7,691 bases of DNA from Lachnoclostridium sp. UBA6475 (GTDB lineage Bacteria; Bacillota; Clostridia; Lachnospirales; Lachnospiraceae): positions 1-7,691 of the forward strand of contig DJNB01000100.1 of assembly GCA_002435545.1 (NCBI GenBank), read 5' to 3'. The notes under the pieces were generated by a model that saw nothing but the letters and a program-made list of their open reading frames with translations, was not told the origin of the DNA and searched no databases. Shown here piece by piece: positions 1 through 7,236 of this stretch; the first letter of the stretch is position 1; each line of letters opens with the position of its first letter. The position numbers were made by a program, and so were the translations under genes.

Positions 1-43
1 CAGTGGTGAGCCGGCGATGGGAAGAGCAGTCAGGCACCCCGGA
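1..43. repeat. Leader repeat copy A (possibly cut at left edge)
   Basis: This is the first of two imperfect copies of a motif upstream of the MntP-like gene. It begins CAGTGGTG (1-8) and continues to GGAAGAGCAGTC (20-31) and GCACCCCGGAA (34-44 region). GGTG (5-8) can pair with CACC (35-38), which would close a stem of about 30 nt. The same pairing exists in copy B. The shared elements lie in a GC-rich tract with no convincing coding frame. I do not recognise a known riboswitch or RNA family, so the RNA role is inference. It could also be a dispersed genomic repeat or the remnant of an upstream gene. Confidence 0.45.
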
Positions 44-63
44 AAGGTGAAAAACAAGTCATT

Positions 64-143
64 CCAGTGGTGCAAGGGAATGCCCCCTCAGTTATACTTC
101 GGCAGCTGTCGCCGTTAGGAAGAGCAGTCCATGCACCCCGGAA
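64..143. repeat. Leader repeat copy B
   Basis: This is the second copy of the motif: CCAGTGGTGC (64-73), GGAAGAGCAGTCC (118-130) and GCACCCCGGAA (133-143). GGTGC (69-73) can pair with GCACC (133-137), and the flanking CC (64-65) with GG (140-141) across a small internal loop. Inside are two possible hairpins absent from copy A: AGGG/CCCT (75-78 with 85-88) and CGGC/GCCG (100-103 with 111-114). The conserved ends with a variable interior are what a structured RNA or a repeat family would show. It ends 53 bases before the downstream start codon. No member of a known RNA class was identified by eye. Confidence 0.45.
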
Positions 144-196
144 GAAGAGAAAATAGGCGTTAGAAGGAAAACAAAAATGGGAAAGGAGGTTAAATC

Positions 197-730
197 ATGC
201 TATGGATTATTTTACTTGCCCTGTCGGCGACGGTGGATTCGTGGGCGGTGGGGATGGCATATAAAGCGCAGAAGATCAAGATCCCGCTGTCGGCGAAGGG
301 GATGATCTCGCTGGTGTCCGGAATGACGGCGCTGATAGCGGTGCTTTTTGGCAGACTGCTTTCGGAGATCCTGCCGATCGCGGCGATTCAGGCATCCGGA
401 GGAACGCTGCTGGCGGTCATGGGCGTGAAAGCGTTGTGGCAGATAAAAAAAGAAGAAGAAAAGACCAACTATGATCTTGATCTCTCGCAGAAAATCGAGA
501 CGTGGGAGGCGGTCTGGATGGGGACGGTACTGTCGGTAGATTCTTTTCTGGTGGGAATCGGACTGGTACAATATGGAAATCAGGCTTATGTTTTCCCGGC
601 GTTAGTAACAATTTTTACAGCTGCATTTCTTGTCTTAGCTCAGCAAATTCGATATTGGAGAATATTTGATTATATTTCTGCTGTGTTTTTGACACTTGCC
701 GGAGTGTTTCAGTTATTTAGTACATTATAA
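197..730 (+). CDS. MntP/YtaF-family membrane protein (putative manganese efflux)
   Basis: A 177-residue polytopic membrane protein of the MntP/YtaF family; MntP members export Mn2+ across the cytoplasmic membrane. The two family hallmarks are visible. One is an aspartate in helix 1 within SATVDSWAVG (D14). The other is its internal-repeat counterpart in helix 4 within LSVDSFLVG (D115). Both lie where MntP carries its essential acidic residues. Around six hydrophobic segments flank a charged cytoplasmic loop (residues 83-104). KIKIP after helix 1 resembles YtaF, the sporulation membrane protein, so metal specificity is uncertain. Length is normal for the family. The start is set by AAAGGAGGT (182-190), six bases upstream. 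The second half is more divergent and AT-rich (about 33% GC over 601-720, against about 60% over 241-300). The gene is followed by a likely terminator and appears separate from the downstream cluster. Confidence 0.82.
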   Translation: MLWIILLALSATVDSWAVGMAYKAQKIKIPLSAKGMISLVSGMTALIAVLFGRLLSEILPIAAIQASGGTLLAVMGVKALWQIKKEEEKTNYDLDLSQKIETWEAVWMGTVLSVDSFLVGIGLVQYGNQAYVFPALVTIFTAAFLVLAQQIRYWRIFDYISAVFLTLAGVFQLFSTL

Positions 731-752
731 TGTGATAATTAATGGCAAAATG

Positions 753-826
753 AAACCAGCGTTTTCCATGAGGAATTTAGAACTCCGTTCGGAATGGAAA
801 ACTCTGGTTTTGTTTTCTATTTTAAT
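753..826 (+). terminator. Probable intrinsic terminator after the MntP-like gene
   Basis: A long inverted repeat has left arm AAACCAG-C-GTTTTCCA (753-768) and right arm TGGAAAAC-T-CTGGTTT (795-810). It gives 15 base pairs with one C/T mismatch and a 26-nt loop that can fold further. It is followed by a T-rich run (808-826). The A-rich stretch at 747-755 means it might also work for leftward transcription. It starts 22 bases after the stop codon of the MntP-like gene, as expected for its terminator. Confidence 0.7.
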
Positions 827-847
827 CATTACAGTAACATTTTCCTA

Positions 848-876
848 TTTACAAAAAGCTTACTTTTATATACAAT
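848..876 (+). promoter_or_regulatory. Predicted sigma-A promoter for the downstream cluster
   Basis: A -35 box TTTACA (848-853) and a -10 box TACAAT (871-876) each match the vegetative consensus at five of six positions. They are separated by an ideal 17-base spacer in an AT-rich tract. Transcription would start near 883, giving a leader of roughly 45 bases before the ATG at 930. The promoter sits directly downstream of the terminator hairpin, so the cluster from 930 onward is probably its own transcription unit. Confidence 0.65.
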
Positions 877-890
877 ATTAGATAGGAAAG

Positions 891-906
891 TCTGTTTTGT
901 AACAGA
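891..906. promoter_or_regulatory. Small perfect inverted repeat in the predicted 5' leader
   Basis: TCTGTT (891-896) and AACAGA (901-906) are perfect inverted repeats around a 4-base centre, just after the predicted transcription start and before the ribosome binding site. It could be an operator for a dimeric repressor or a weak mRNA hairpin. With only six base pairs it may also be chance. Confidence 0.3.
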
Positions 907-929
907 ATGGAGAAAGGCGGGAAAAGCAA

Positions 930-1898
930 ATGAGCATCGTAGCACAATTCTTTATGATAATGGGGGGAGTACTGACCGGATATGTGGGGATAGGTCTGGC
1001 AGCGGCGCTTGGTAATCTGGTCGGGGGGACTATTTTCCGTTTTCAATTTGACGAATTTATCTTTTTTATGGTACGGCTTGGAAAATCCGGGAAACATTTT
1101 TCCTTTGGATTGTGCGATCCACGGCCGTACATAAAATGTCAGATGATCGATATGAAGCCAACGAAGGTGCGCGGTGTGATCTATGGGGCATTTTCGATGG
1201 CGGTCGCATTGTTTATCACGGAGACAGTATCGTTGCAGCTGTTTGCGGCAAAGCGTATGCCATTTAACGCGTTTACGCTGCCGATGGCGATCGTGATGAT
1301 TGGCTATACGTGCTTTATCGTTGTTCATCTTGCGTTTACTCAAAAGAAAAACGTAGGGGAAAATCCGGGGGGCATTTTGCGGGAAGAATATCAGCGTATT
1401 TACGGAGAGATAAAAAACGGTACGGAGCCGGGGCAGATTGAGGTAAATGATATCGAATATACCGGACATCTGACTGATCTGGGTGTGTACAAGAAATATC
1501 TTATTTTAAAATATTATCATTATCTGGATAAAGGCGAGTATGCGCAGGTTTCAAAAATCATTGACGAACTGGAAAACTATGTGCCGGATAAGTGGTCAAA
1601 AAGCGATCTTCCGATGCTTTGTGAATTGGTATTTTACCATGTCATCATCCGGAAAAATGAGGCAAAGGCGCAGTTTTACGGAAAACCATTCTGTAATATG
1701 CTTGAAGGAAATGAAGAAATTAACGAAAAGAGAGTATTTGCGTACTGGCTTTTCTTTGAACAGGAAGACAAAGGAGCCGCATTGCAGTATACGATGCAGA
1801 CATTGCGCCAGGTGCCGAACTATCATCTGACGGGATGTCAAAAATTGGAAGAAAAATTGTTGAGCGCGCTGATTAAGCGGATCGAACGTACAGCATAA
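930..1898 (+). CDS. M50-like membrane protein with degenerate active site, helical C-terminal domain
   Basis: A 322-residue protein with an N-terminal membrane part and a soluble C-terminal half. Hydrophobic segments lie at about residues 5-35, 83-102 and 115-136. The stretch AALGNLVGG (25-33), then FRFQFDEF and a K/G-rich turn (50-57), resembles the HELGHLxGG start of the M50 site-2 protease-like proteins common in Lachnospiraceae. Here the zinc-binding HExxH has become AALGN, and no NDG-type third ligand motif is seen, so it is probably not a protease (inference from remembered family pattern). Residues 185-318 form alpha-helical, TPR-like repeats (YLDKGEYAQVSKIIDEL; FAYWLFFEQEDKGAALQY) like the tail of the active relatives. 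The ATG is preceded by AAAGGCGG (913-920). It is the first gene of the cluster, with 19 bases to the next gene. Likely role: membrane anchor. Confidence 0.7.
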   Translation: MSIVAQFFMIMGGVLTGYVGIGLAAALGNLVGGTIFRFQFDEFIFFMVRLGKSGKHFSFGLCDPRPYIKCQMIDMKPTKVRGVIYGAFSMAVALFITETVSLQLFAAKRMPFNAFTLPMAIVMIGYTCFIVVHLAFTQKKNVGENPGGILREEYQRIYGEIKNGTEPGQIEVNDIEYTGHLTDLGVYKKYLILKYYHYLDKGEYAQVSKIIDELENYVPDKWSKSDLPMLCELVFYHVIIRKNEAKAQFYGKPFCNMLEGNEEINEKRVFAYWLFFEQEDKGAALQYTMQTLRQVPNYHLTGCQKLEEKLLSALIKRIERTA

Positions 1899-1917
1899 GG
1901 AAGAAGAGAGGGTAACG

Positions 1918-4900
1918 ATGAAGGAAAAGATTTTGTCACTGGCACAGGGAAAATTTCGATACCGGCTGCCCAAACTGCAGGTGTCGGCGGAACGGCTGAC
2001 GCTGCAAGTGGAAGAGGGGGGCGAAAGTTCGGCGAAGATTGTGATTTCCAATGACGAAGGAACAAAGATCAAAGGGTTTGGAGCCAGCGAGGACATTCAT
2101 TTTGATTTTTTCCCGATCTTTCACGGAAAAGAAAACGAGGTAACTGTGCGTGTGAGAGCGGGAAACCGGAAAGCCGGCGAGACACTTACCGGAGTATTGT
2201 ATCTTGTGACAGATTGTGGAGAACAGACGCTTCCTTATGAAGTGCAGATTATAAAGCCGTATTTGAAAGATTCCGGTGGAAGGACAATCCGGGGATACGA
2301 AGAGTTTGTGCGGTTTGCCGGAGAAAATCCGGACGAGGCAGTACGGATCTTTTATCATGAAAAATTTTTGGAACGCTATCTGGATAAATTGGAAGACAAG
2401 CGGCTGTATCAGCATTTGACAAAGAAAAATTCGAAAAAACATGCGCTGCATGAATTTTTGGTGGCACATGGGGATGTGAAGCCGTCTGTTGCAGAGGAAA
2501 AAGCGCCGGAGACAACAAAGCATGAGACAACTGTAGAACGAAAGAAACAAACAAATAGTTTAAGAAAAAAGAAACAGTGGAGAGATGCCGTCAAAGCGCA
2601 TCTTCAATATATTATGAACAGCAGCCGGCGCGAAAAATGGCTGGAAGCAGTCCGTCAGCTGGATCCGGAAGATGATATCCTGCAGGGATATCTTGCGTGG
2701 CAGCGAAGAGACGAAGAGGGAATGCAGAGATATCTTGGCGCTGTATGCGGGATGCCGGAGCCGGAAGAAGGCGCACCGCTGGAGCAAGTACTGCGTTATC
2801 TGAGCGCCTGGTATGTCAAATGTAAGATCAGCCAGAATGAACTTGACAAAGATGAATTTTACGGACAAGTGCGTCAATACCAGGCGGAAGGATACCAGCA
2901 TATCCTGTTTACGGTTCTTTTGGAGCGCATGGGGTATTATGAGGAAGAGGTAATGGGACTCTGGGACGATCTGAACCAGCTCTGGGCAGACGGATGTTAC
3001 AGCCCCTATCTGTACCTGTATCAGGCGATGATTCTTTTGCAGGAGCCGGATCTTCTGGTGCGTCTGGACGCGCAGACGGTAGGAAGCTGCCTGTTTGCCC
3101 TTCGCCATGATCTGCTTACGGAAAATGAAGTACTGGCAATCTCATTTCTGGCAGCAAAGAAAAAGCGCGAGACGCCGGCGCTGCTTTCCCTGTTGATGGG
3201 ATGTTATCGCAAATTTCATACAAAGGACACGCTGCATAGTATCTGTGCACTGCTGATCCGTGGAGAAAAACAGGGGCCGCAGTATCTGCCGTGGTACGAA
3301 CTTGGAGTGAAAAATCATCTGCATCTGACGGAGTTATATGAATACTATATGTATTCCCTGAAACCGGAAGATTTTTCTAATTTTGATCCGGCGGTGTATA
3401 CGTATTTTCAATTTGAAAACCATCTCCGCGACTCGGTAAAAGCAGAATTTTTCAGACATATTGTGGAGCAGAGAGAGGCACTTCCGCAAGTGTATGACAG
3501 TTATAAAGAGGCGATCCGCGAGTATGTGGTTGCACAGGTAAAAAATGGAAAAGTCAATGAGACACGCGCTGCCCTGTATGACAAGATCCTGCCGGAGATG
3601 GACAACATCGAGGAACTTTATGGCAGACTGCCGGAAATCCTTTTTGCTCACCGGGTCAAATGCAAGACGGACAAACATATTGTGCGCGTAGTGGTTGTAC
3701 ACGATGAGGGGGGCGGCGAACAGAGTTATCCAGTGCAGGACGGACAGGCGGTCATACATATTGCCACGCCGAATTACCGCATTTACTTTATCGATGAAAA
3801 TGGCTATTATTATGCGGGGACAGTCGGATATGAATTAAAAAAGTTATGCCATTTGGACTCTCTGATCGAGACGTGTTATAATTATGGTTCGGACTCCTTT
3901 TTGGTGAAATTATATCTGTTTTCCCGGATTTTGACGGAAAATGTCCGGATATCGACCAAAGAAGCCATTCTGATCCACGAACTGATCCGGGGAGATATGC
4001 TTGGTGTCGAATACCAGCATAAGGGACTTTTAATATTGTATGATTATTATCGTTCAATCGGCGAAGATGCGCTTTTGGAAGAAGTGATCCGTGCGATAGA
4101 TTTTCATTATATCAGCCGCGAGAGACAGGCGGGAATCCTGCAGACGATGATCCAGTACCAGATGAATGAAGATGCGCTGGGGGTATTCCGCAAGTACGAA
4201 CTGACCGAATGTACGCCGAAACTGATCCTGCTTCTGATCACCTGGGTGCTTGACGAAGAGCAGCAGCAGAAATTTGATCCGTATTATATGCGGCTGTGTG
4301 ATTTCCTCTACGATAAAGGGGAAAAAAATAAAGTGACGCTTTCGTATCTTTTGAATTACTACATGGGAGATACAAAGAAACTGCTGGAATTTTATAAAGA
4401 GGCAGAGAAAAATGGAGTGGAGATCCGCGACGGTGCGCTGGAGCGCCTGCTTGGACAGGCATTATTTACCGGGGCAGAGCTTACGGTATTTGAGGAACCA
4501 TTTGCCGAATATTATGAGTATGGCGACAACCGCACGCTGGTAAAAGCGTATCTGTCCGAAATAGCATACGAATATCTGACGGACCGCCTTTCTATAACTG
4601 TAGAATGGAAAAACCGTATTGCGAAAGAAGGACTTGCAACGCAAAATCCGGTGCTGGTATTTGCCCTTTTAAAATATTTTTCCGGTCAGGAGACGCTGTC
4701 GGAGAATGAACGTGAATGGGTTCGTTTCCAATTGGCGGAATTTGCGGCAAGAGGGCAGTATCTCGCTTTTATGAAAGAATTTCACGGGAAGATGGAAGTC
4801 CCGTTTGAGATTGACAATGCGCAGATGATCCAGTGGATTGCGTCCGGGAAAGGCAGTGTGTATATTGAGATAAACAAAGAAAAACTTTTGCCGGTGCAGG

Positions 4901-5190
4901 AGATTCTCCCGGATGTGTATTGTTTTGCCGTGATCCTTTTTGCAGGAGAAAAATGTCAATACCGCATTTTTCAGGGAGACATGAATACGCCGGTCAAAGA
5001 AGGCGAACTTGTCGGCAAAATGACAGACTCGTCAACGGAACCTTCCTTTTTCCGTATGATTCAGGAAATGCGGGAGACAAAAGAAAAGGATCCGGAGCGC
5101 TATGAAGAACAATGGAATGAATTCCACAAATGTAAAAATGCCGGTGCAGCGCTTTTGAAGCCGCTGTCGTGGGAAGGAGAGGCGAACTAG
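1918..5190 (+). CDS. DUF5717 family protein, giant helical-repeat scaffold
   Basis: A 1090-residue soluble protein of unknown function, recognised as the DUF5717 family from its N-terminus (GKFRYRLPKLQVS at 12-24, then the IKGF strand near 50). Residues 1-115 are rich in predicted beta strands (Ig- or macroglobulin-like). Residues 120-180 are helical. About 190-220 is a charged Lys/Glu/Thr linker, probably disordered. From about 222 to 575 and 640 to 960 run many amphipathic helix pairs typical of a TPR-like alpha-solenoid. A beta insert (about 582-635) interrupts it, and residues 978-1025 are again beta-rich. There is no signal peptide, membrane helix or catalytic motif, so a scaffold role is the most reasonable inference. 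It follows the membrane gene by 19 bases and ends 3 bases before the next start, indicating co-transcription and probably coupled translation. The family name is from memory, not a search. Confidence 0.8.
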   Translation: MKEKILSLAQGKFRYRLPKLQVSAERLTLQVEEGGESSAKIVISNDEGTKIKGFGASEDIHFDFFPIFHGKENEVTVRVRAGNRKAGETLTGVLYLVTDCGEQTLPYEVQIIKPYLKDSGGRTIRGYEEFVRFAGENPDEAVRIFYHEKFLERYLDKLEDKRLYQHLTKKNSKKHALHEFLVAHGDVKPSVAEEKAPETTKHETTVERKKQTNSLRKKKQWRDAVKAHLQYIMNSSRREKWLEAVRQLDPEDDILQGYLAWQRRDEEGMQRYLGAVCGMPEPEEGAPLEQVLRYLSAWYVKCKISQNELDKDEFYGQVRQYQAEGYQHILFTVLLERMGYYEEEVMGLWDDLNQLWADGCYSPYLYLYQAMILLQEPDLLVRLDAQTVGSCLFALRHDLLTENEVLAISFLAAKKKRETPALLSLLMGCYRKFHTKDTLHSICALLIRGEKQGPQYLPWYELGVKNHLHLTELYEYYMYSLKPEDFSNFDPAVYTYFQFENHLRDSVKAEFFRHIVEQREALPQVYDSYKEAIREYVVAQVKNGKVNETRAALYDKILPEMDNIEELYGRLPEILFAHRVKCKTDKHIVRVVVVHDEGGGEQSYPVQDGQAVIHIATPNYRIYFIDENGYYYAGTVGYELKKLCHLDSLIETCYNYGSDSFLVKLYLFSRILTENVRISTKEAILIHELIRGDMLGVEYQHKGLLILYDYYRSIGEDALLEEVIRAIDFHYISRERQAGILQTMIQYQMNEDALGVFRKYELTECTPKLILLLITWVLDEEQQQKFDPYYMRLCDFLYDKGEKNKVTLSYLLNYYMGDTKKLLEFYKEAEKNGVEIRDGALERLLGQALFTGAELTVFEEPFAEYYEYGDNRTLVKAYLSEIAYEYLTDRLSITVEWKNRIAKEGLATQNPVLVFALLKYFSGQETLSENEREWVRFQLAEFAARGQYLAFMKEFHGKMEVPFEIDNAQMIQWIASGKGSVYIEINKEKLLPVQEILPDVYCFAVILFAGEKCQYRIFQGDMNTPVKEGELVGKMTDSSTEPSFFRMIQEMRETKEKDPERYEEQWNEFHKCKNAGAALLKPLSWEGEAN

Positions 5191-5193
5191 GAT

Positions 5194-6405
5194 ATGGGTC
5201 AACGCAGTTTATATATCGGAGTGGATCTCCGGGAGGAATATTCCCAGCTGGCTTTGCTGGTACCACAGGGGCAGGAACCGAAACCGGTGGGAGATCCGAG
5301 AGATGAATTCGGAGAAACCAAGATTCCGACGGTGGTAACGATACCGGGAACGAAGGAGACAATCGGACATTTCTTGGAAAAAATTGTAAATGACGAGCCG
5401 ATCTATGCAGCCGGTGTGGAAACCGATGCAGTCAATGTGCTGGCGGCATATTTTCAAAAGATTTTGTCGTTTACGAGAAGAGAGTACCCGGAAGGGATGA
5501 TCCGACGTCTCGTTGTGACAACCAAATACCGGGATTTCCGGTTTGTCAGCCAGATCTACCAGGCACTGGAAAAACTTGGAATTGGCAAAGACCGGGCGAT
5601 GGTTGTGGATCGCAGACAGTGCTTTGTATATTATGTATTAAATCAGAAAAAAGATCTCTGGGTCAATCAGGTGGGCTTGTTTGACTATGAAGATCATGAA
5701 ATAACGTATTATCAGATGCATATGGACCGGTATCAGCACCCACCGCTTGTGACCGTTTCCCAAAAGGAATATCCGGATTACGTCAAAATGTTAGAAGAGC
5801 CGGGGATCGACATAAGCGAGAAACCTTCTGTGGTGGAGACGATGGTGCAGGGAGCACTGCACGGTCAGGTCATCACGTCTGTCTATATGACGGGAAAAGG
5901 ATTTGCGGATGGTTTTGCCGATGCGGTTATGACGCAGCTTTGCGTCGGACGCCACGTATTTCGCGGGGACAATCTGTATGTTTTTGGTGCGTGCTTTGTT
6001 GCCAGAGAATACAGCGGAGAAAAGAAAATGGAGCCGTTTCTTTATATGGACGAGGATACCATACCGGTCAATATTTCCATGCAGGCATATACCAATGCCA
6101 AAGTGCAGGAAATCATGCTTGCCAAAGCGGGAACCCCGTGGTATCAGGTCGATTATGAAGTGGATCTGATCTCCGATGGCGAGGATGAACTGCAGATCCG
6201 TGTATCCGATATGCGCAAAAGAAGTGCACATACGCATATATTGACGATGGACGGCATCCGGGGACGTTTAGACCGGAAAGCGCGGATCGGTCTGCAGATC
6301 CGGTTTGCCGGTGTGGATAAATGTATCTTTACTCTTCGGGATAAAGGATTTGGAAACTTTTTCCCATCTTCACACAGAATATGGGAAGAGACGATTATGC
6401 TATAA
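5194..6405 (+). CDS. DUF5716 family protein, degenerate Hsp70/actin-fold protein
   Basis: A 403-residue protein that I recognise as DUF5716. The Hsp70/actin-fold order can be followed. A phosphate-1-like strand is YIGVDLREEYSQLALL (7-22, D11). A connector region (103-130; VVTTKYRDFRFVSQIYQAL) is the counterpart of the DnaK VPAYF stretch. A phosphate-2-like strand is NQVGLFDYEDHEITYYQM (158-175). The adenosine/second connector is SVYMTGKGFADGFADAV (229-245), then GDNLYVFGACFVA (258-270). The glycine-rich loops are gone: GTT of IGIDLGTT reads REE, and LGGGT reads YEDHE. ATP hydrolysis is therefore doubtful. Residues 280-403 are beta-rich, like an Hsp70 substrate-binding beta domain, ending DKGFGNFFPSS and IWEETIML. 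It starts 3 bases after the DUF5717 stop, with AAGGAG (5174-5179) inside that gene as ribosome binding site. It probably partners the DUF5717 scaffold. Confidence 0.83.
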   Translation: MGQRSLYIGVDLREEYSQLALLVPQGQEPKPVGDPRDEFGETKIPTVVTIPGTKETIGHFLEKIVNDEPIYAAGVETDAVNVLAAYFQKILSFTRREYPEGMIRRLVVTTKYRDFRFVSQIYQALEKLGIGKDRAMVVDRRQCFVYYVLNQKKDLWVNQVGLFDYEDHEITYYQMHMDRYQHPPLVTVSQKEYPDYVKMLEEPGIDISEKPSVVETMVQGALHGQVITSVYMTGKGFADGFADAVMTQLCVGRHVFRGDNLYVFGACFVAREYSGEKKMEPFLYMDEDTIPVNISMQAYTNAKVQEIMLAKAGTPWYQVDYEVDLISDGEDELQIRVSDMRKRSAHTHILTMDGIRGRLDRKARIGLQIRFAGVDKCIFTLRDKGFGNFFPSSHRIWEETIML

Positions 6406-6409
6406 AGGC

Positions 6410-6415
6410 AGGTGG
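6410..6415 (+). promoter_or_regulatory. Ribosome binding site that selects the start at 6420
   Basis: AGGTGG, within a longer AAGGCAGGTGG stretch, lies four to five bases before the ATG at 6420. The alternative in-frame ATG at 6381 lies inside the end of the DUF5716 gene and has no purine-rich site at a useful distance (upstream bases read CACACAGAAT). The 6420 start also gives the family-like N-terminus [10 protein letters not shown]. Confidence 0.55.
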
Positions 6416-6419
6416 AAAA

Positions 6420-7220
6420 ATGTTTATATTGTGTCAGGGGGATCTGGCAAAAGAACCCTACAGGATTCCGATATCAGAAGTTCCTGTTTATTCTTTAGAG
6501 GAATTGTGTTATTATATGTATCATAATATTTATATGGTGACGGAAGAATTTTTTGATGAAAATCTCGTTCACTGGCTGAGAGGGCAGGTACATCTTCGAA
6601 CCCTTGCCGCGAAGATGGAGAAGTTGATAAAAAAACATCACAACATCAAGGATCTGGTTGTTACCCTTCTTTGTGCGTGTGATTATTATAAAAAAGACGA
6701 GATTTTTTCACTCGTGGAAACAATGGAAAAAATTACCAATCTTCCGCCGGCAAAAAAGGCATGGATGAAGGCAGATAATTGCCTGAAAGCGGGAAAATAC
6801 GGAAGAAGTCTGCGGGAATACAAGCAGCTGCTGCATGGTCCGCTGGCAAAGGAACTTACCACGGAAGAATACGGGGATGTGCTGCATGATCAGGCGATCG
6901 CGCTGTTCCATGTATTTTCGTTCCGTCAGGCGGCGGCCGGATTTAAGGAAGCGTATGCGCGCAACCACCGCAAAGAGTCGGAAGATCAATACTTTTATGT
7001 GCTTTTGTGCCTGGGTGATAAGGAGACATTTGAGAAAGAATGCGAGGCAGCAGGCAGGACACCGGAAGACAGACAGACTCTTCTGAAAACGTGGGAAGAA
7101 GCGTGTCAGGTAGAAAATACCGTGCCGGATGATGCCCTGATCGCGAGATCAATGGATGACATCAGGGCGTCTTTAATAGAGGATATTCGGGAGTCTTCAA
7201 TGGAACTGCCACAGAAATAA
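6420..7220 (+). CDS. TPR-containing hypothetical protein of the DUF5716/DUF5717 cluster
   Basis: A 266-residue, probably cytosolic protein of unknown function; I know similar N-termini only from this gene neighbourhood. The first ~105 residues contain a conserved-looking block ([15 protein letters not shown] at 24-38, then [11 protein letters not shown]) and short helices. Two TPR-like repeats follow at about 113-139 ([15 protein letters not shown]) and 152-180 ([14 protein letters not shown]), each with the usual small/large residue spacing. The last ~35 residues are acidic and probably flexible. No enzyme motif, signal or membrane helix is seen. It is likely an adaptor that docks on another cluster protein (inference). 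An in-frame ATG at 6381 would add 13 residues and overlap the upstream gene by 25 bases; the start at 6420 is preferred because of its ribosome binding site. The next gene begins 16 bases after the stop. Confidence 0.75.
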
Positions 7221-7236
7221 GGAGGAGACAAGAGAT

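Noticed and set aside
62..98. Promoter for the MntP-like gene using TATACT at 93-98
   Set aside because: No -35 box lies at 16-18 bases spacing (the sequence there is GTGCAA/TGCAAG). The promoter is probably to the left of the window.
1..156. Upstream protein C-terminus in frame 1 (10-153) or frame 2 (2-115)
   Set aside because: Both frames are open, but the translations are short, basic and unfamiliar. The two copies of the repeat fall in different frames, which argues against coding.
1..196. yybP-ykoY manganese riboswitch, cobalamin riboswitch or NiCo riboswitch
   Set aside because: I compared remembered consensus blocks (GGGGAGUA with CGUCA; B12 box; NiCo GAGCAGGCA core). Only scattered partial matches such as GTCAGG were found.
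849..1469. Open frame of 206 residues on the minus strand
   Set aside because: It lies across the promoter region and antisense to the M50-like gene. Its protein is basic and low in recognisable motifs, and the + strand frame has a good promoter and ribosome binding site.
1936..2550. Open frame of 204 residues on the minus strand
   Set aside because: It is a shadow of the DUF5717 gene, with Phe/Cys/Leu/Arg-rich translation and no plausible start site. The sense frame is an unbroken family member.
6381..6419. Upstream ATG giving a 279-residue version of the TPR protein
   Set aside because: There is no ribosome binding site at a suitable distance, and it overlaps the DUF5716 gene. The ATG at 6420 has AGGTGG just upstream and a family-like N-terminus.
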